From the NCBI GenBank assembly GCA_016801885.1, contig CM028888.1, forward strand, positions 1,080,001 to 1,144,000: DNA of 64,000 nucleotides. Reading direction: 5' to 3'. Below the pieces are notes generated by a model that was not told the origin of the DNA, made no database searches, and worked only from the letters and a program-made list of their open reading frames with translations. Source of the stretch: Toxotes chatareus (taxonomy: Eukaryota; Chordata; Actinopteri; Toxotidae). Position numbers and translations under genes: made by a program. Of this stretch, positions 22,527 to 35,934 are shown piece by piece. Position 1 is the first letter of the stretch; every line of letters starts with the position of its first letter.

Positions 22527-25500
22527 AGCCTGGAGTGAGGTCTATTGTGAGTCAAGGTAACACAAGACTTGTTATTTGACTGAGTCAAGGCTGTTGGTGA
22601 ATAAAAGACTAAAGCAGGCTGCTCTGAGTGTGGAGCTTGAATTCTCGGCTGCTGGTCTTTTTCAGTTTCTCACCTACGCCTTTGATGTGCCTTTTTACTG
22701 CCAGATGTTGGCAGCTGTGTCCTCTGGTGATCATGGTCTGCGAAGGACTAACAGTGGCTACTGTACACTCACATACACACAAATAATTCAGTCATAATGG
22801 GATCGAGGCAGTAATTAGACAGAACCCATAAAAACTCCATCCTTTAATTATGTTGGTGCACTTACGGTAAACCCATCCAGGAGCAGGCGCTCTGTGCCTT
22901 TTAGACATGTTGACACTTTAAATCCACAGATTATTAAGGTGCTGTTCAGACTGAATGTCTGGTTGAGTCTCACTGAAACACACAGCAGCTTCTGGTTTGA
23001 TTTTACTGGGACATTTTGCTCAGTTAGCAAACATTACAGTGATTTTTCTGTGTTCTCGTGTTTCTGGTGTTTTCATGCCAGGAACAGGTTTTAAACTAAA
23101 GAAACTCCGGAGCAGAGTTTGGATCTGGAACTGAATCGCTCAGCTCCTCCTGTTTTTAAACCCTGATGGCAGCTGTGACTCTGTGGGACGACCTGAAGCT
23201 GCTGCTGCCGGTCTGAGCTCTGACTGGATTCAGATTGGAAGTCAATGCGGTCCAGTCTCCACTCCCTGTGACCGGGCCCCTCATCTGACCTCTGGGCTGA
23301 GCATAATGGTTTCTTAAACCAGTTAACCTTTAAGCAAAGTGGACTTTGACTGGAACTGTATTTCGGGATGTTGACCTCTGCAGCGTCTGCTGTTTGAGGA
23401 GGAAGACGACAAAACGACCGCAGGGTTCAAAGGTCAGCGTTTGACTTATTGACCGTCTCCTTCCACATGTAGTTTGTAGAGTAAATGTGTTTTTTGAAAA
23501 CAAAACAAACTTTGATTTTTGTTCTTCCATTTTTCTCCACCTCCTCCTCATCACTCCCCATTTCTCGTCCTCCTTCGTTCTGTCTTTTTCTTCTCAGATT
23601 CCACTTTTTCCTGTGATTTCTGGAGATGACCCCTCACCCTAAAATCCTCCCGTCTCTTTGTCCCTCATGTCCCTCTTCATATCTCTGTTCCTTTTAAATT
23701 GTACCTAGAAACGCTGAAGCAGTTGAAACACTCTGATCGTCTCTTTCTGTCTCTCTGTCTGTGTAAACAATGGACGGAGGGACAGAGGCCAGTGTTTGTC
23801 CTCTGTTTGACCTCTGAGTCACACCGACACCGCCTGGGACTGTGAGACAACATGACGATTATCTGTGTGTCTGTGTGTGTGTGTGTGCGATTGTTTTGTG
23901 TTTTTCATGGTCGGTGCTGTGTGTCCTGTCTGGACCTTCATCTCGAAGACAAACCACAAACTCACCACAGCTTGGCTCAAACTAAAACCCCAAACGAGTG
24001 TTTGTAGATGAATTCTGTTCCGTCCTGTTAAAAGACTCCGTGATGACAAACGAGGAATCTGTAAATTAGTGAAAACACAAAAAGCCGACTCAGACGTTCT
24101 TACGTTCTGTGAATTATATTCTGTGCTCAGAGTTATTGTGGTAAACTTTGACCGCACACATCACTGAGTGAAACTGGTTTTAAGTGAAGTAGAATTGGCT
24201 GAAGTGTGCGTGAACCTCTGAGACACAAAAATCAGTGACAGAAAATCCAGAAATTATGTTTGAAAATGAAATATCAGCCAAGAAAAACCCAGATTTAGAT
24301 TTCTGGGTTGATGAAAGAACTTTGAAAAAAAAAAACTTTCCTTGTGTTGTGATGCATCGTGCACTGAAATATGTGCCCAGCATGTGATTGGAAAAAAAAA
24401 GGAATCTTAACTCCAGGAGATTTTGGAGTTTGCTCATTGAGCATAGTTGAAACCTCCAGGGGAAAAACAAAAAGCTAATGCTGTAAGCTGACCTTGAGTA
24501 ACAGGGTTTGTTTTCAAGGTCAAGCAAACCTTCATGCTCAGACCAGTTCCTCTCAGCTGAGTGATGGCTGCTGATAGCTGTGATAGTAAACAGGACTGAA
24601 GACCAGAGCACCAACAAAAAACCGTGGACTGACACACAGTCCCTGTTCTAACAGGACATCAGGGGCCGTGTTTCTGTGCGAAGCAGCTCCCAAATACACG
24701 AATAAACCACAGAAACAGGGAAGTAAAAGCAGAAGTGCAGACAGTGATGGGAGAGGGGAGATTTACTGGGAGCTGATGAGGATTTGGGAGAGGATAGAAA
24801 CTGAAACTAGTGGCTAAAGAGGTCAGTGGAGGGAGGTGTAAATACTGAAGTGCTGTCGACAAGAGGCCAAATCGGCCTTAGTGTGTATGGGGATGAGTAA
24901 CAGTCAGTGTGTCCTGTAAAAAGCCAGAAAAATCTTCGGTTTATTCATGTCCTGCGTTTATAGTTTTTCTTTTTAGCTCCAATACAAATGTCATAAAGTA
25001 ATTAAACTAAAAAAAAAAATGCTTCTTGTAAATCAGCACAAGTTTATTTTCCATCTGTAAAATGTCAAACTCATCTTTGTCACAACTCTTCCAAAGATCA
25101 GACGGATGGAACCTGCCGTACGGTTTGGGCTGTATATGCAGCGTAGTGAATGATCGGTTTCTCTTTTTAAATGGCTTCAGAACATGAACTGACAGTTTAC
25201 CAGCCCACTCGTGTTTGGTGAGGAATTCGGGGACCAGTGGATTTGGTTTGGGGGCTTTATCAGCCAAAGCTCTCTGCCAGGCTCATACTGAAAATCTTCT
25301 AAAACCTTTCACCCCTGGCTGTGAAAATTAGACTGGGATTTTCTGGTCTGGCTCGGGGACTGTATCTTTGTGATGTTCAGTTTTCTGTCCTGTGGGACTC
25401 AGACTGAGATTTCTTTGGACTGGCAAAGAAAAAACTGTGTCTCCGTCTGCGTCTCCGTCCAGAAGCTGGAGAACAGTTGTGAGGAATTTGTTGTCTGTGT

Positions 25501-25907
25501 ATGAGAAGTATTATCCGTCTGTGTCTCTCGCAGTCCGGCCACATGAAGCTGGACCAGTTTAAAGCAGTTTGAACTCTGTGAGCAGGAGACAGAAGTCAGA
25601 GGGTTTACAGTGAAGCCTGCTGTGACATTAACTGTCCACATGGAAAAGACAGATTTACTTTATTCTGCAGCTTCTTCTTCCTCTGGTTGACTAAAAGCAG
25701 AAACATCTCTATCTCTAAAACTCAGACTGTGCTGAACCCCAAACAATCAAAGTTTGTGGTCCTTCACGACTTGCACAATGAGAGGGAGGAGTCAGAGACA
25801 GACCGGCGAAGACGGCACCTGAGGTGTCACAGAGTATGCTGTACAGCAACTGGGGAAATACATGAGATAAAACCACATCTCATCGTGTTCGTAGATGTTT
25901 TTACAGA

Positions 25908-26112
25908 GCTGGACTCGTCGTGGTCCGTCCCAGAGACCAGCTGCGGTAGCTGGACTCGTCGTGGTCCGTCCCAGAGACCAGCTGCGGTAGCTGGACTCGC
26001 CGTGGTCCGTCCCAGAGACCGGCTGTGGTAGCTGGACTCGTCGTGGTCCGTCCCAGAGACCGGCTGTGGTAGCTGGACTTGTCGTGGTCCGTCCCAGAGG
26101 CCGGCTGCGGTA
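25908..26112 (+). repeat. 41-bp minisatellite, 5 units
   Basis: Five head-to-tail units start at 25908, 25949, 25990, 26031 and 26072, each beginning GCTGGACT and ending GGTA, with 1-3 substitutions between neighbours (CTGCGG versus CTGTGG, CTCGTCG versus CTCGCCG or CTTGTCG). Each unit carries two to five CpGs. The frame through it is open only because the unit lacks stops in that phase. Confidence 0.97.
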
Positions 26113-26403
26113 AAGAGGCGAAAATTCTTTTAAACCTAAAAAGCATTTCCCTCATTAACCACTTCTATAAAAGAGATGTCTGTGAAGCTGATGACAGAAA
26201 ACTTTCTTCTGTTCTTATTCTGTGTTGTGAAGTTTAAAACCACGATTGTAAAACTTTCTCAAAACCTAGAAAAGTGTTTTTTATTGTTTTGTCAGTGTAA
26301 AGTCAGCGGAGCGGAGAGGAACTGCCCCCAGTCTCTGAGCTCCTTAAAGTCACTGTTATCAAGACTTCAATGAGTTTATCAAGCTGATGGCAAGAGCTGG
26401 ACG

Positions 26404-26421
26404 TGTGTGTGTGTGTCTGTC

Positions 26422-26454
<33 letters not shown>
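26404..26454 (+). repeat. (GT)n/(CTGT)n microsatellite
   Basis: GT run interrupted by CTGTCTGTCTGT. Confidence 0.95.
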
Positions 26455-26457
<3 letters not shown>

Positions 26458-26825
26458 AATAGCTGTTGGCAGAGCCATTATTCAGCTGAATTCTCTGGTA
26501 AATGCTGGTTTTCTGTGACATGGAAACAAAACAGATCCTTTAGATTTATTTTTTTTGGTGACCATGCTAATCTGAGCCGGACGTTTTACAGTGTAAAAAT
26601 AAACAGTTTAATGGTGACAGTGTTTCTTCATGACATCAAACCATCAAACCTTTTTTTAATGTGATCATACTTTAAAAATATGTTATGTGAGGAATATTTA
26701 CCTGCCCTGTTCTATTTAAAGTCTCAGGCTGCAGTTTGTGATAATCTGAGTGTAAGGGATTTTTTTCTTCTTCTTCTTTGGTAAATCCAGTCCTGCATCT
26801 CAGACATCAGACTGAACAGCTGTGG

Positions 26826-26829
<4 letters not shown>

Positions 26830-26915
<86 letters not shown>
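26830..26915 (+). repeat. (GT)43 microsatellite
   Basis: An uninterrupted GT run of about 86 bp, the longest perfect dinucleotide tract in the window. Confidence 0.97.
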
Positions 26916-26916
<1 letters not shown>

Positions 26917-28133
26917 TGATGTCTGACCTGGCCTGACCCTCAGTGTGGAGCTGTCCCAGCTGCTGGCTGCTAAGTGGCCACAGAGAATTGTTGAGAGCTC
27001 TTAAATCAGTGTGTGTGGAAGCGGAGGAACAGTCCCAGCTGTGGACGGATCACAGAGTCGAGCCTCGCCCGTCCAGCCCGCAGCCGTTTGGTTTTCATTG
27101 TCCTGCGAGGACCTGAGTGGAAAACGGTCAGCAGCTGAAATAAGCCTCTCAGATGTTTACATCACTGTCAGAGCTGGAGTTTGGGTGTAGACAGATGATG
27201 CTCGTTGGTTAATATTAGTGTTCCTGTCCATGTGTCCTGCGTTAAAAGAAAAGCTGTGAAATGGTTTTCGTATGTACAGGAACACACATGGACACTGTAC
27301 TGTCACATCATCAGTCTTCACCCTGTGATGGATGGATGGTGAATTCCAGATGTTAGCTGGCCACACCCATTTTCCCTTCAGCTTCCTCTTTTACAGTCTC
27401 GGAGCATTTTGCATTCATCAAATCCTGCTTTGTGGTTCTCCCATTTTACAGGACAGGTGACATGTTTGGTTCATTGGTCTTTGTGAATAAAATGAGATTT
27501 GATGAGACGTTTGCTTTATGCAGAGGTTTTCAGATTGTGAGGGAGAGCTGAAGGGGGGGGTGAGCAGGTGTGAACTGCTATTTGCGTCAAAGTCATCCTC
27601 CTTCACAGAGTCAGTTAAATTTGAACACGCAGACATGACAGAAATATTTTTAGATTCAGTGTGGTTTACACTTCAGGAGGACGTCATTATCTCCGATAAA
27701 CATCCACAAATCTGTGTAAAGATCACAGAGGAGAGGGACCTTCCCTTTTCAGTGCTGAACTTGCCTGAGCTTGCTTCAGGTTTCCAGGTTTTCTTCCGGA
27801 TCAGTAATCCAGTGACAGTTTTCTGTACATCCACAGGTGCACTGCGAACAGGAACTGATCGCAGTGGGGGTAGGCCCGCGGTGTCAGACATGGACGGCTC
27901 TTGCTTAATGAATACAAGTATTTTACCAACCTGCAACTGGAGATTTAAAAGTCCTGTGCCTCTGCAGAGAAGATGATGATGATGATAGGAATGATGGGCA
28001 GAACTATGACTTAGCAAAAAAAAAAAAAAACCTGAATCTTTCCCCTCAGAAAATGCTCCTTTGATGACTGAGGAATGATAAGCAGCTTTTCAGCCTGGTC
28101 TTAAGTATAAAGACTCTCTGCCCCTCTGCCCCT

Positions 28134-28173
28134 CTCCTCCTCCTCCTCCTCTGATGATGATGATGATGATGAC
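28134..28173 (+). repeat. (CTC)n-(TGA)n compound microsatellite
   Basis: CTC triplets followed directly by six GAT/TGA triplets. A smaller GAT run lies at 27974-27987. Confidence 0.9.
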
Positions 28174-28654
28174 GTTATCTGCCACAAATTGCTGTTAAAA
28201 TGGCCTTACATGGGCGCAGTTCACCAGCGTTGTTTTGATCGGAAAGCTTGTGCCCCCCCGGTCACACACACTCACACTTAGAGTCCACCTATCACAGTGC
28301 GATCGGTTCCTGGAAGAGAAGTGTGTGTGTGTGCGGCCTGCTGACCGAGGCCGGCCGCCCCCTCCCTATGTTAACAATTACTACAGAGCTGTTTACTTTC
28401 CGGAACAGTCTCTCTTTCCATGTGATCACCATTTAACGCAGCGATAACGACAGGCGAGGTGGTCCTGTTTATTCTGATCGCTTATTGCTTTCAGCGATGT
28501 CCTAAATCTTTTCGCTGTAACCGAATCGTCGTCGTCAGGCTGAACTGAGACTGAGAGACGAGCAGGATTTGAACCAAACCAACCACGGCTCTGTGTTTGA
28601 AGAAGAGAAGAAGTCCAGAATACACATGAAATTTGCAAATAATTATTTTTATTG

Positions 28655-28770
28655 CTAACAGGTCCCCTCATGTCCCTTAATTTTCACATAATAATGCTAA
28701 ACTTCCAAGGAGACGTCTTCAAATGTCTTGTTTTGTCCAACCAACAAACCTGAAACCAAAACCTGAAGAC
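28655..28770 (-). repeat. interspersed repeat family C, copy 7 (middle fragment)
   Basis: The minus strand reads GTTGGACAAAACAAGACATT, GAAGACGTCTCCTTGG and GGGACATGAGG. It is homologous to the internal part seen at 19380-19480. Confidence 0.6.
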
Positions 28771-29392
28771 ACTGTGGATCAGTCAGATAACAGACTGAGA
28801 CCTGCAGAAACACAGCAGCTGTTGGAAATAAGAAATGTAATCTTTTTTAAATAGACGCACAGCTGCATGATGTGTCGACACTTGTGTGGTGTTGCTTGGG
28901 TTCCAGGTTGACTGAAAGCTGACACTTGACCCTGAACTCAGCGAGCTTTCTGCAGGGGAACCTGAAAATATTCCTCATCTGTTTCTCCAGCTCCTTATTG
29001 TTTTCATGCGTTTCTGTTGTTGCCCACACTCCCTCCCTGACAGGTTTCTTATAGCGTGTCGATCACAAACGAATACAAAGATCGACGTGATAGAAGACGC
29101 CAGAAAGCACTGAGAGTAAAGGTCATGACCTTAGGGTTAAGTTACATGTGTGAAGTGGCTCTGAGCGCTGTCTCAGGACTGTGTATGTGATGCAGGTCTT
29201 CAGTGTCTCCAGTGAAAGCTGTGTGATAAACGTCCACGGGTTCAGTCAGTGGCTCTTTAGCCTGCAGGCTCTCGGCTGAGGTAGCCACGGCTAGCATAAC
29301 ACACCTAAATCTCAGGCTGAACTGTTGCCTTGCAGCGTTGCATTGTGGGTCCTTCAGCATTACTGCTAAATTGGCGCAGTACTCTTTTGAAG

Positions 29393-29466
29393 GGGCAGTG
29401 TTTGCAGGGCAGTGTTTGCGGGGCAGTGTTTGCGGGGCAGTATTTGCGGGGCAGTGTTTGCGGGGG
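29393..29466 (+). repeat. 14-bp minisatellite, 5 units
   Basis: Units GGCAGTGTTTGCGG start at 29394, 29408, 29422, 29436 and 29450, exactly 14 bp apart, with one G-to-A change in two units. Confidence 0.95.
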
Positions 29467-29783
29467 TACTGGTGAGCAGATGAACGATGCAGAAAGTCCA
29501 GTAACAGATCTGAGCTTTTGTTTGGCTGCAGTAAAAGTTGAGTCATGAGTGTGTGTTTCTGTGTTTTTAAACCAGTCAAACAGAAATGTGACATAAACTC
29601 AGATTATTTTTATCAGCGTTAGTTATGAAATGGAGCCGCTGCTTCTTTCTGTTTTCTCCTTTCAGTGTTTCCTGTGAATAAATGGCTTCTAATGGTTTCT
29701 CTTATGACTCCCAAATTTAATTATTTCAGCTTTGTTTCTGAGGAAACGCGTTTCATTTGTTAGTTTGGTTCTTGACTATAAAT

Positions 29784-29800
29784 ACTACAATACCCATGAG
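29784..29800 (+). promoter_or_regulatory. ZNF143/THAP11-type motif 3
   Basis: ACTACAATACCCATGAG has one mismatch in the ACTACAATTCCCA core. A further related word (ACTACATTTCCCATG on the minus strand) occurs near 3209-3223. Confidence 0.35.
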
Positions 29801-31916
29801 CCTCGGCAGCTGTTGCCATGATGAGGAAGCCGGTCAGAGGCACAACTTGGAGCAAGAGTGACTGACGCAGAATTTAAAAGCGAATCGATTTAAGCTGCAG
29901 ATTGTTTTCTGGTTTGTACACAACACAGATTTAAGCTCAGTGATCGAAATGCACCTCGAGATTCAGTTGCTTTTACTTCCTGAACCAACAGCACCCAAAA
30001 TGTGTCCTCCTCGCCTCCTCTTTGACACGAGTCTCGTTGAAGAGTGTCTGTGGAGCCTGCAGACGACGGCGGGTATGTTCCTTCTTCTGCCCCCTGGGTC
30101 GTAAAGTGGTCACTCGTACTGCGTCACGTAAAATCAAGAGCCGGAGGGAAGAGAAGGAGGGCGTTCAAACGATTACCGAGAAGCACTGCATGACTCAGAC
30201 ATCCACCTTGGTCATATGAGCCGAGTGTAGCTGTGAATGCGATCATGACACCTGCAGGAGGTGATAATGAGAAAGCGTGCGGCAGGATTCAGGTCCTGGT
30301 GTCGGGGTTTGGTTTGAAATCCAAACTGTGATGGATGTGAAGTGTCTTCATTGTTCCGTCTCTGCACCCCCCCTCCATCGACCTGACTCCCCTCCTCAGT
30401 CTGTCACAGAGGCGTCAGCCTGCGTGTGATTTATCAGAGGCTCGGGGAAGCTCTGGGATCACAGCTTCCTGTTTCTCAGCTCTGTGGCGAACAGCACTGA
30501 GAAATTCCCTGGAAGGTTTGTGGTCCCTGCTGAGCTCTCTCTGTATTTTCCCGCTCCCCTCCCTCCTCTCTTCGTCTCGTATCATTATCCATCTGCGTCT
30601 TCCTCATCGCCTTCCTCTCGCCTGGCTTAATTTCCCCTATAATTAGATTCAGATTTCTCCATGTCTGTCCGTCTGTTCTCTCTCTCTCTCCCAGCAAACA
30701 GTATCATGTTTAAGAAGAGGAAGCCTCCCTCCATTTGACGTGTCTATAAATGAACTCCAGGTGGAAAAATGTGCTATAATCCACTGAAATAAACCCGTAT
30801 TCGAGCTGCCATCCCCCACTGCTTCTGCTCAGGCCTCTCTCCGTCTCCTCGTATCATATGTTCGCTGGATGGCGGCTGAGGCTCAGGGATTTACAGAAGA
30901 AATCAAGTGATTTATGGAACAGAGTGCAGCTTATGAGCCTTGCCGAGGTGCAGGATGTTTCATTTTTTTATTTTTTCCAAAGAAAAACGGGCGATATTTC
31001 CTTTTTTTTAATGAGTTTAACAGGCAATTATTGAGAGGACCTGAGGGCAGAGTTTGTAGTAGGAGGACAGGCTGTAACTGAAGGATGTGTTGAATTCATT
31101 TTTGAGGTTTCAGTGAGAAAACAGACAGAGTGGTGGGAGCCCTTTTTTTTTTTTTTTTTTAGGTCAGTTGTAGTGGAGAGGCATCAGGGCAGCGCTGCCT
31201 CAGTTCAGTGGGAAGATGTGGCAGTAGGTTGGTATTTCAGAGCGTGATTCAGCCACCAGGTGATGAACCTGCTGAGTGGGAGCCCTGAGGGGAAACTCAT
31301 TTTCATGTTTCTGCTCCAAACACACAACAAAGCCCTCGTCTCTCCCATGGAGAAGGATACTCACAATCTTTCAACGTTAACTCGCGGATAGTTTCAGAAA
31401 AGATGCTGCGAAACATTTTGACCCGTTTACAGCAGCGTCTTATTTCTGTCATGTAGGACGTGGGACTGTAGGTCTTGTATTGATCGATGGATATAAAGCT
31501 GCACAGACCATCCTCCTGCTGGTCCACTCTGCAGTCATGCAACAGTCTCACAGGTTGGACATATGAAACCTTTTGAATCACTTTTTTCTGTCCCACGAGA
31601 CGTGAAGACGGGACAGTGGTTTTCTCAGGAGTGGATGAAATGTCTGTACAGTCAGCATCTGTCTCTCTAACACAGTACAGTAATGGAGCAGTGTCGTCAG
31701 CATGCTCTGACACCTCATCCACTTTTACCTGAAGCATGAATCATCCGAATTTAAAGCCAAACGATGGAAACGATGGCACAGAGACACGAACACAAGGATG
31801 GAAATGAACAAAAACACGTTTCTCTTGCACTGAAAATACACAAATCCCATCTCCTCACCTAAATTTATTTTAGTCTCCTGCATCGCTGCCAGTTCTCTTA
31901 TCGTACGCTGGTGGTT

Positions 31917-31962
31917 GGTGTGTGTGTGTGTGTGTGTGTGCGTGTGTGACGTGTGTGTGTGA
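31917..31962 (+). repeat. (TG)n microsatellite
   Basis: Interrupted TG/CG run. Confidence 0.9.
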
Positions 31963-32097
31963 GGGCTGAGGCCCAGCGGTTTGCTCAGTTATGTGGGTTA
32001 CGGTGAGAAGACGGAGGCCGTCGTTTAGCTCCGCCGTGGTTCCATCTGCCCTCCTTTCTTTGTGCCTCCCTCTCTCGTTTGACTCATACATATTCAT

Positions 32098-32132
32098 CTC
32101 TCTCTCTCTCTATCTATCTCTCTCTCTCTCCT
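32098..32132 (+). repeat. (CT)n microsatellite
   Basis: CT run with TATC interruptions. Confidence 0.9.
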
Positions 32133-32629
32133 CCATCCCCCCTCTCACTCCACATGTGGTAATACTATTAAAATGTCTGTCGATGATTAATTCCTTTAGC
32201 CTGGACCAGGAGAGAGAGACTGAGCAGAGCTGCACAGATTTGTCAGTTCATGAATGCAGCTGTTTAACAAACACTATTAAAACATATAGTAGTATCTCTC
32301 AGGCTTGTGTTTGCTTATACTTTTGGCCACTTTAAATTAAAGCAGTGTCCATGTGTTAGTTGCTTTAATTGTCTTGTGACTCCTCAGATTTTTTGTGGGC
32401 CCACAGGGGGTCCCTACCCTCATGTTGGGAAGCACTAGTGTTAAAAAAAAAAAAAAAAAGAAGACGATTCCCCAAAATGTTCAGCTGTTCCTTAAAAATG
32501 CTCTCAAATAATTTCAGTCAGGAACCGACGACACGATTTAGCATCGTGTGTGACAGATTGGTGTGAGCTGTTGTTTTAACTGCGGCTTTTCAGGTGCATT
32601 CACTGTCACTGTAAATGTCAGTGTCATAA

Positions 32630-32669
32630 ACTCTCTCTCTCTTTCTCTCTCTCTCCGTCTGTCTCTCTC
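32630..32669 (+). repeat. (CT)n microsatellite
   Basis: Second CT-rich run 500 bp downstream, interrupted by TTT and CGT. Confidence 0.85.
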
Positions 32670-33876
32670 CATTCAATCCCATAAGCCCCGGCAGGCGTGC
32701 TGGCACACATGCAGCTGAGCGCAGCTTGACTTATCAAACTTGGAGTGCTGTCCATTAAGAGTCAGCAGTCCACTGTGCAGCAGCCTCAGTCCAGTGAGTG
32801 CACTGATGTTCTGTCTGTTCCACTAAATCAATATACAATATGACTGTGAGGAGACAATATGACTCATTTCCACACAGGGAAAACCCAGCAGAGACACTTT
32901 CACGTCCCCAGATACTTGCAGCGTTTTGGCAGAGAAACAAGTTGTTGAGAGGAATCAGTGGCTGTGAGGGAAAAATCTCAGTGTTTCAGGACGACGACAC
33001 CTCAAAAACTTTTCCTCAATACGATGGATTATCTAACTTCTCACTGCAGCTCTCAGCGGGAAACCTGAAGGTTTTGTACATAGTCGTAGAAAAATTCAGA
33101 TTCATTAGCATCAGATCTGAATGAATTTGCGTATTTTGCCACCAGAAATGATGTTTCTAGACAACTAATTTATAACAACAAATACATTTTGAATGAAATA
33201 GAACTGAGCAGATTAATGTAATGAGGAGAGGCATAAATAATGTTTTTCACAGCACACATTTGGCAGTAGTTGTAGTTCCTAGGCGTCAGGAGTTTGCTGG
33301 GTGTGTTATGTGGGACACACAGGTGCCAGTCAGCCCTGCAGTTTGTTGACGACGCTGAATCTGCATGATTTAGCTTATGCTGCCTCTTGGAGAGGAAACG
33401 TGGCCCTGATTTGTTTTCGCCTGTTTGTGTGTCCAGACAGCTGATCCCCTGCGTGTCTGCCTGTCTCTGCTCGAGTCAGAGCCAATCAGATTCAGATCTG
33501 ACTGTGACTGACAGGACACCCCTGGTACAGACGTATATTCCTGTTTAATGTTTAGTTTTTCATGTTTGTTTTGAAGGGTAGAGTAGTAGCTCGCATGTTG
33601 ATATTTGATTTCATGCAGAATGTGTTTGACAGATCGTGAAACAAAGCGTGGACACGAGAGTAAAATCTCTTTTCCACGCTTGTTATTTTGTGCCTGCAGG
33701 CTGATCATTTTCTCTCCCTGTGGACTGAAGAGTGGAGAGAAACAGGGATTCAGTGTTTTCTGAGGCCTCAGGTGGATGAAGAAACACACACACACCGGTG
33801 GATGGATGAAATGGTGGTGCTGTGCGTGTACGGTCATGTACGCACATACACAAGTTCAGATGCACCTGATGCCTGA

Positions 33877-33878
<2 letters not shown>

Positions 33879-33929
<51 letters not shown>
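33879..33929 (+). repeat. (GT)n microsatellite
   Basis: Perfect GT run of about 25 units. Confidence 0.95.
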
Positions 33930-33933
<4 letters not shown>

Positions 33934-35934
33934 GCTGTGATGGTGTTTGATGGTCGGTTCTATTGTTGTGAGGCTTTGAAGGCTCCCTGTTTCCTCTCGG
34001 AGCGGATCCAGCTGCAGGCAGGTCGTCTCACACCAACACGTCCAAACAAAAACTGAACAGTGCATTTTAAAGCTGTTCTTAACGTTCGTTCTGAAAGCAG
34101 CTAAACAGCATTTGAATTCGACTGTTCTGCTAAAATGACTTAGAGCACATCAGATGTTCACGTTCGGAAACCGGAGAGGTGTAAATCCCAGCTGGACCAA
34201 ATGAATGTTAAAGAAGGAACAGGATTGGCCGGCCTGTCACAGGACGTCTAATCAAATGTGAAATGTATTCAGATAAACTGTAAGCAGATCTGTGCTATGC
34301 TAATGAGCCTGTCCTCGCACTGCGTCCTCAGTGAGATGATGTGATGCAGCAGCGTTTGATGTTCAGGTGTCCTGCCAAAGGCTCAGAGTGCTTCTGTGTG
34401 TGTTTAGAGGGGGAGTCGGTCTCTTTCTGCCTCTCCCTCCTCTCTCCCACCTCACCCCTCTCCATTAGTCTGTCATGTCCTGGTATTAAACAGGGATTTG
34501 GATGGCAGGAGTGTGTCTGCAGCGCAGGATTTGGCTGTACATGCCCGGTCCCAGCAGGGGTGAAAGCTCTGGCTCTGAGCCCCAGAGGACAGGAGACTGA
34601 GGACAGGAACTTTGTTTACCAGAATTCCCAGTCACGGCTGACAGCTGACGAGACTGCAAAGAATAATAAAAAAACACAAAGATGAAAACATCATCTCTCT
34701 GGTTTTTGTCGGGGATTCACAGAAATACACTGTTAGCAGGCGAAAGCCGCGTTCAGGCCATGGTCAGCAGAAAAACATGGACTGGAATCTGTGACGAGTG
34801 AACCCGGGTTTACAGCTCGCCGCCATCGCTGTCATTTCACCTGGGCGTACCTGAGGTGGAGTGAAAGGCAGCAGTTATCATGGCTGTGATTGGCAGAAGC
34901 ACCTGTCAATCAAACATTTCCTCAGACAGTGTTTCCATATTTATAGAAACTGTCTCTGTGTTGTTGGGTTTTTTTTTTTTTTGCTCCAGCATCTTTCTTT
35001 TGGTTTCATGAAGAAATATAACAACAACATCATTCGTCCGTGTCCGCCTGCTGAACGTAGGTCCAATGTTCAGTCTCTTTTTAGCTCCATTTTGCCTTCA
35101 TCATCTTCTGATGGCTCGGTCGGAGAGAGCGGATCTTTAAGAGCTTTATGCTAAAAATAAAATTGCTGCTATTGTGAGACGGTCAAACATTTTCCAGCCA
35201 AATGTTTCACTCGTGGATTTATTTCCTTAGATTTCATTAAACACACTGGTCAGTGTTCTGTTCACATGCTGCTGCCACAGTATACACGGTGCTGTAACAG
35301 AGGACGGACTGCTGTGATAGTACATCATGTACTTATAAACGCTAGTTATTGAATCTAGGCCACATTTTGTGTTTTTTATTTTTTAAATAAATTATATATG
35401 TACACAGTCTAGTGATATATTATTAAAAAGGTCTGAAACTCAGCAGTTCCCCTGTTTGTCTGTGTGACTGTGGTGAGTGAAAACAGGAAGAATTCAATGA
35501 ACAGGGGCATTTGCTGAGTAAATGCTTGTATGACTCAGAACGTATTTTTTCCACATAAAGCGAAGCTTCATTTGTGGTCGATTACAGATTATTAGAAATG
35601 GAGCACGTTCAGAAACTGCCGTACATGCTCGGCAGTGGTTGTCCCACGTTTTCAGGACCGGTAATTCTTGTCCACGCTGCTCTGTTTGCTGTGATAGCGG
35701 TAATAATCCCTGCCAGACCAAAGCTTTGATTTTAGAGCCTGTACCAGGCGACGTGATACCACAGGGATCTGCCTGACGGAGGGTTCTGGAAGAAACAAAG
35801 TCCTGCCAGGAAAACAGCAAAGCCACAACAGGTGTTAGACATTAGCTGCGACTTTGTGGGTTTGATGCGCTGCATTGGTCATACGTGTAGATCATGTAAA
35901 TGGTGTGTCGGTCTTGCGGCTGAGTCACAGAACC

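Larger units (their letters stand above)
20831..25907. other. intron with simple repeats only
   Basis: Holds the octamer array (21783) and TG run (22479). TGAGGTAGTA at 21612 resembles the let-7 5' end but has no pairing arm. An 86-codon minus-strand frame at 25007-25267 has no ATG at its start and no recognised domain. Confidence 0.5.
26113..28654. other. intron with microsatellites
   Basis: GT runs at 26404 and 26830 and a TGA run at 28152. The 152-codon frame at 27518-27976 has no recognised domain. Confidence 0.5.

Noticed and set aside
25007..25267. 86-residue minus-strand frame beginning MADKAPKPNP
   Set aside because: The first codon is TTG rather than ATG, no known family is recognised, and no splice or promoter context is seen. 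Kept only as a note.
27518..27976. 152-residue plus-strand frame
   Set aside because: No recognised domain or coding-like conservation cue; chance frame.
29393..29466. CRISPR-like regular repeat
   Set aside because: Direct tandem 14-mers with no spacers in a vertebrate genome; a minisatellite.
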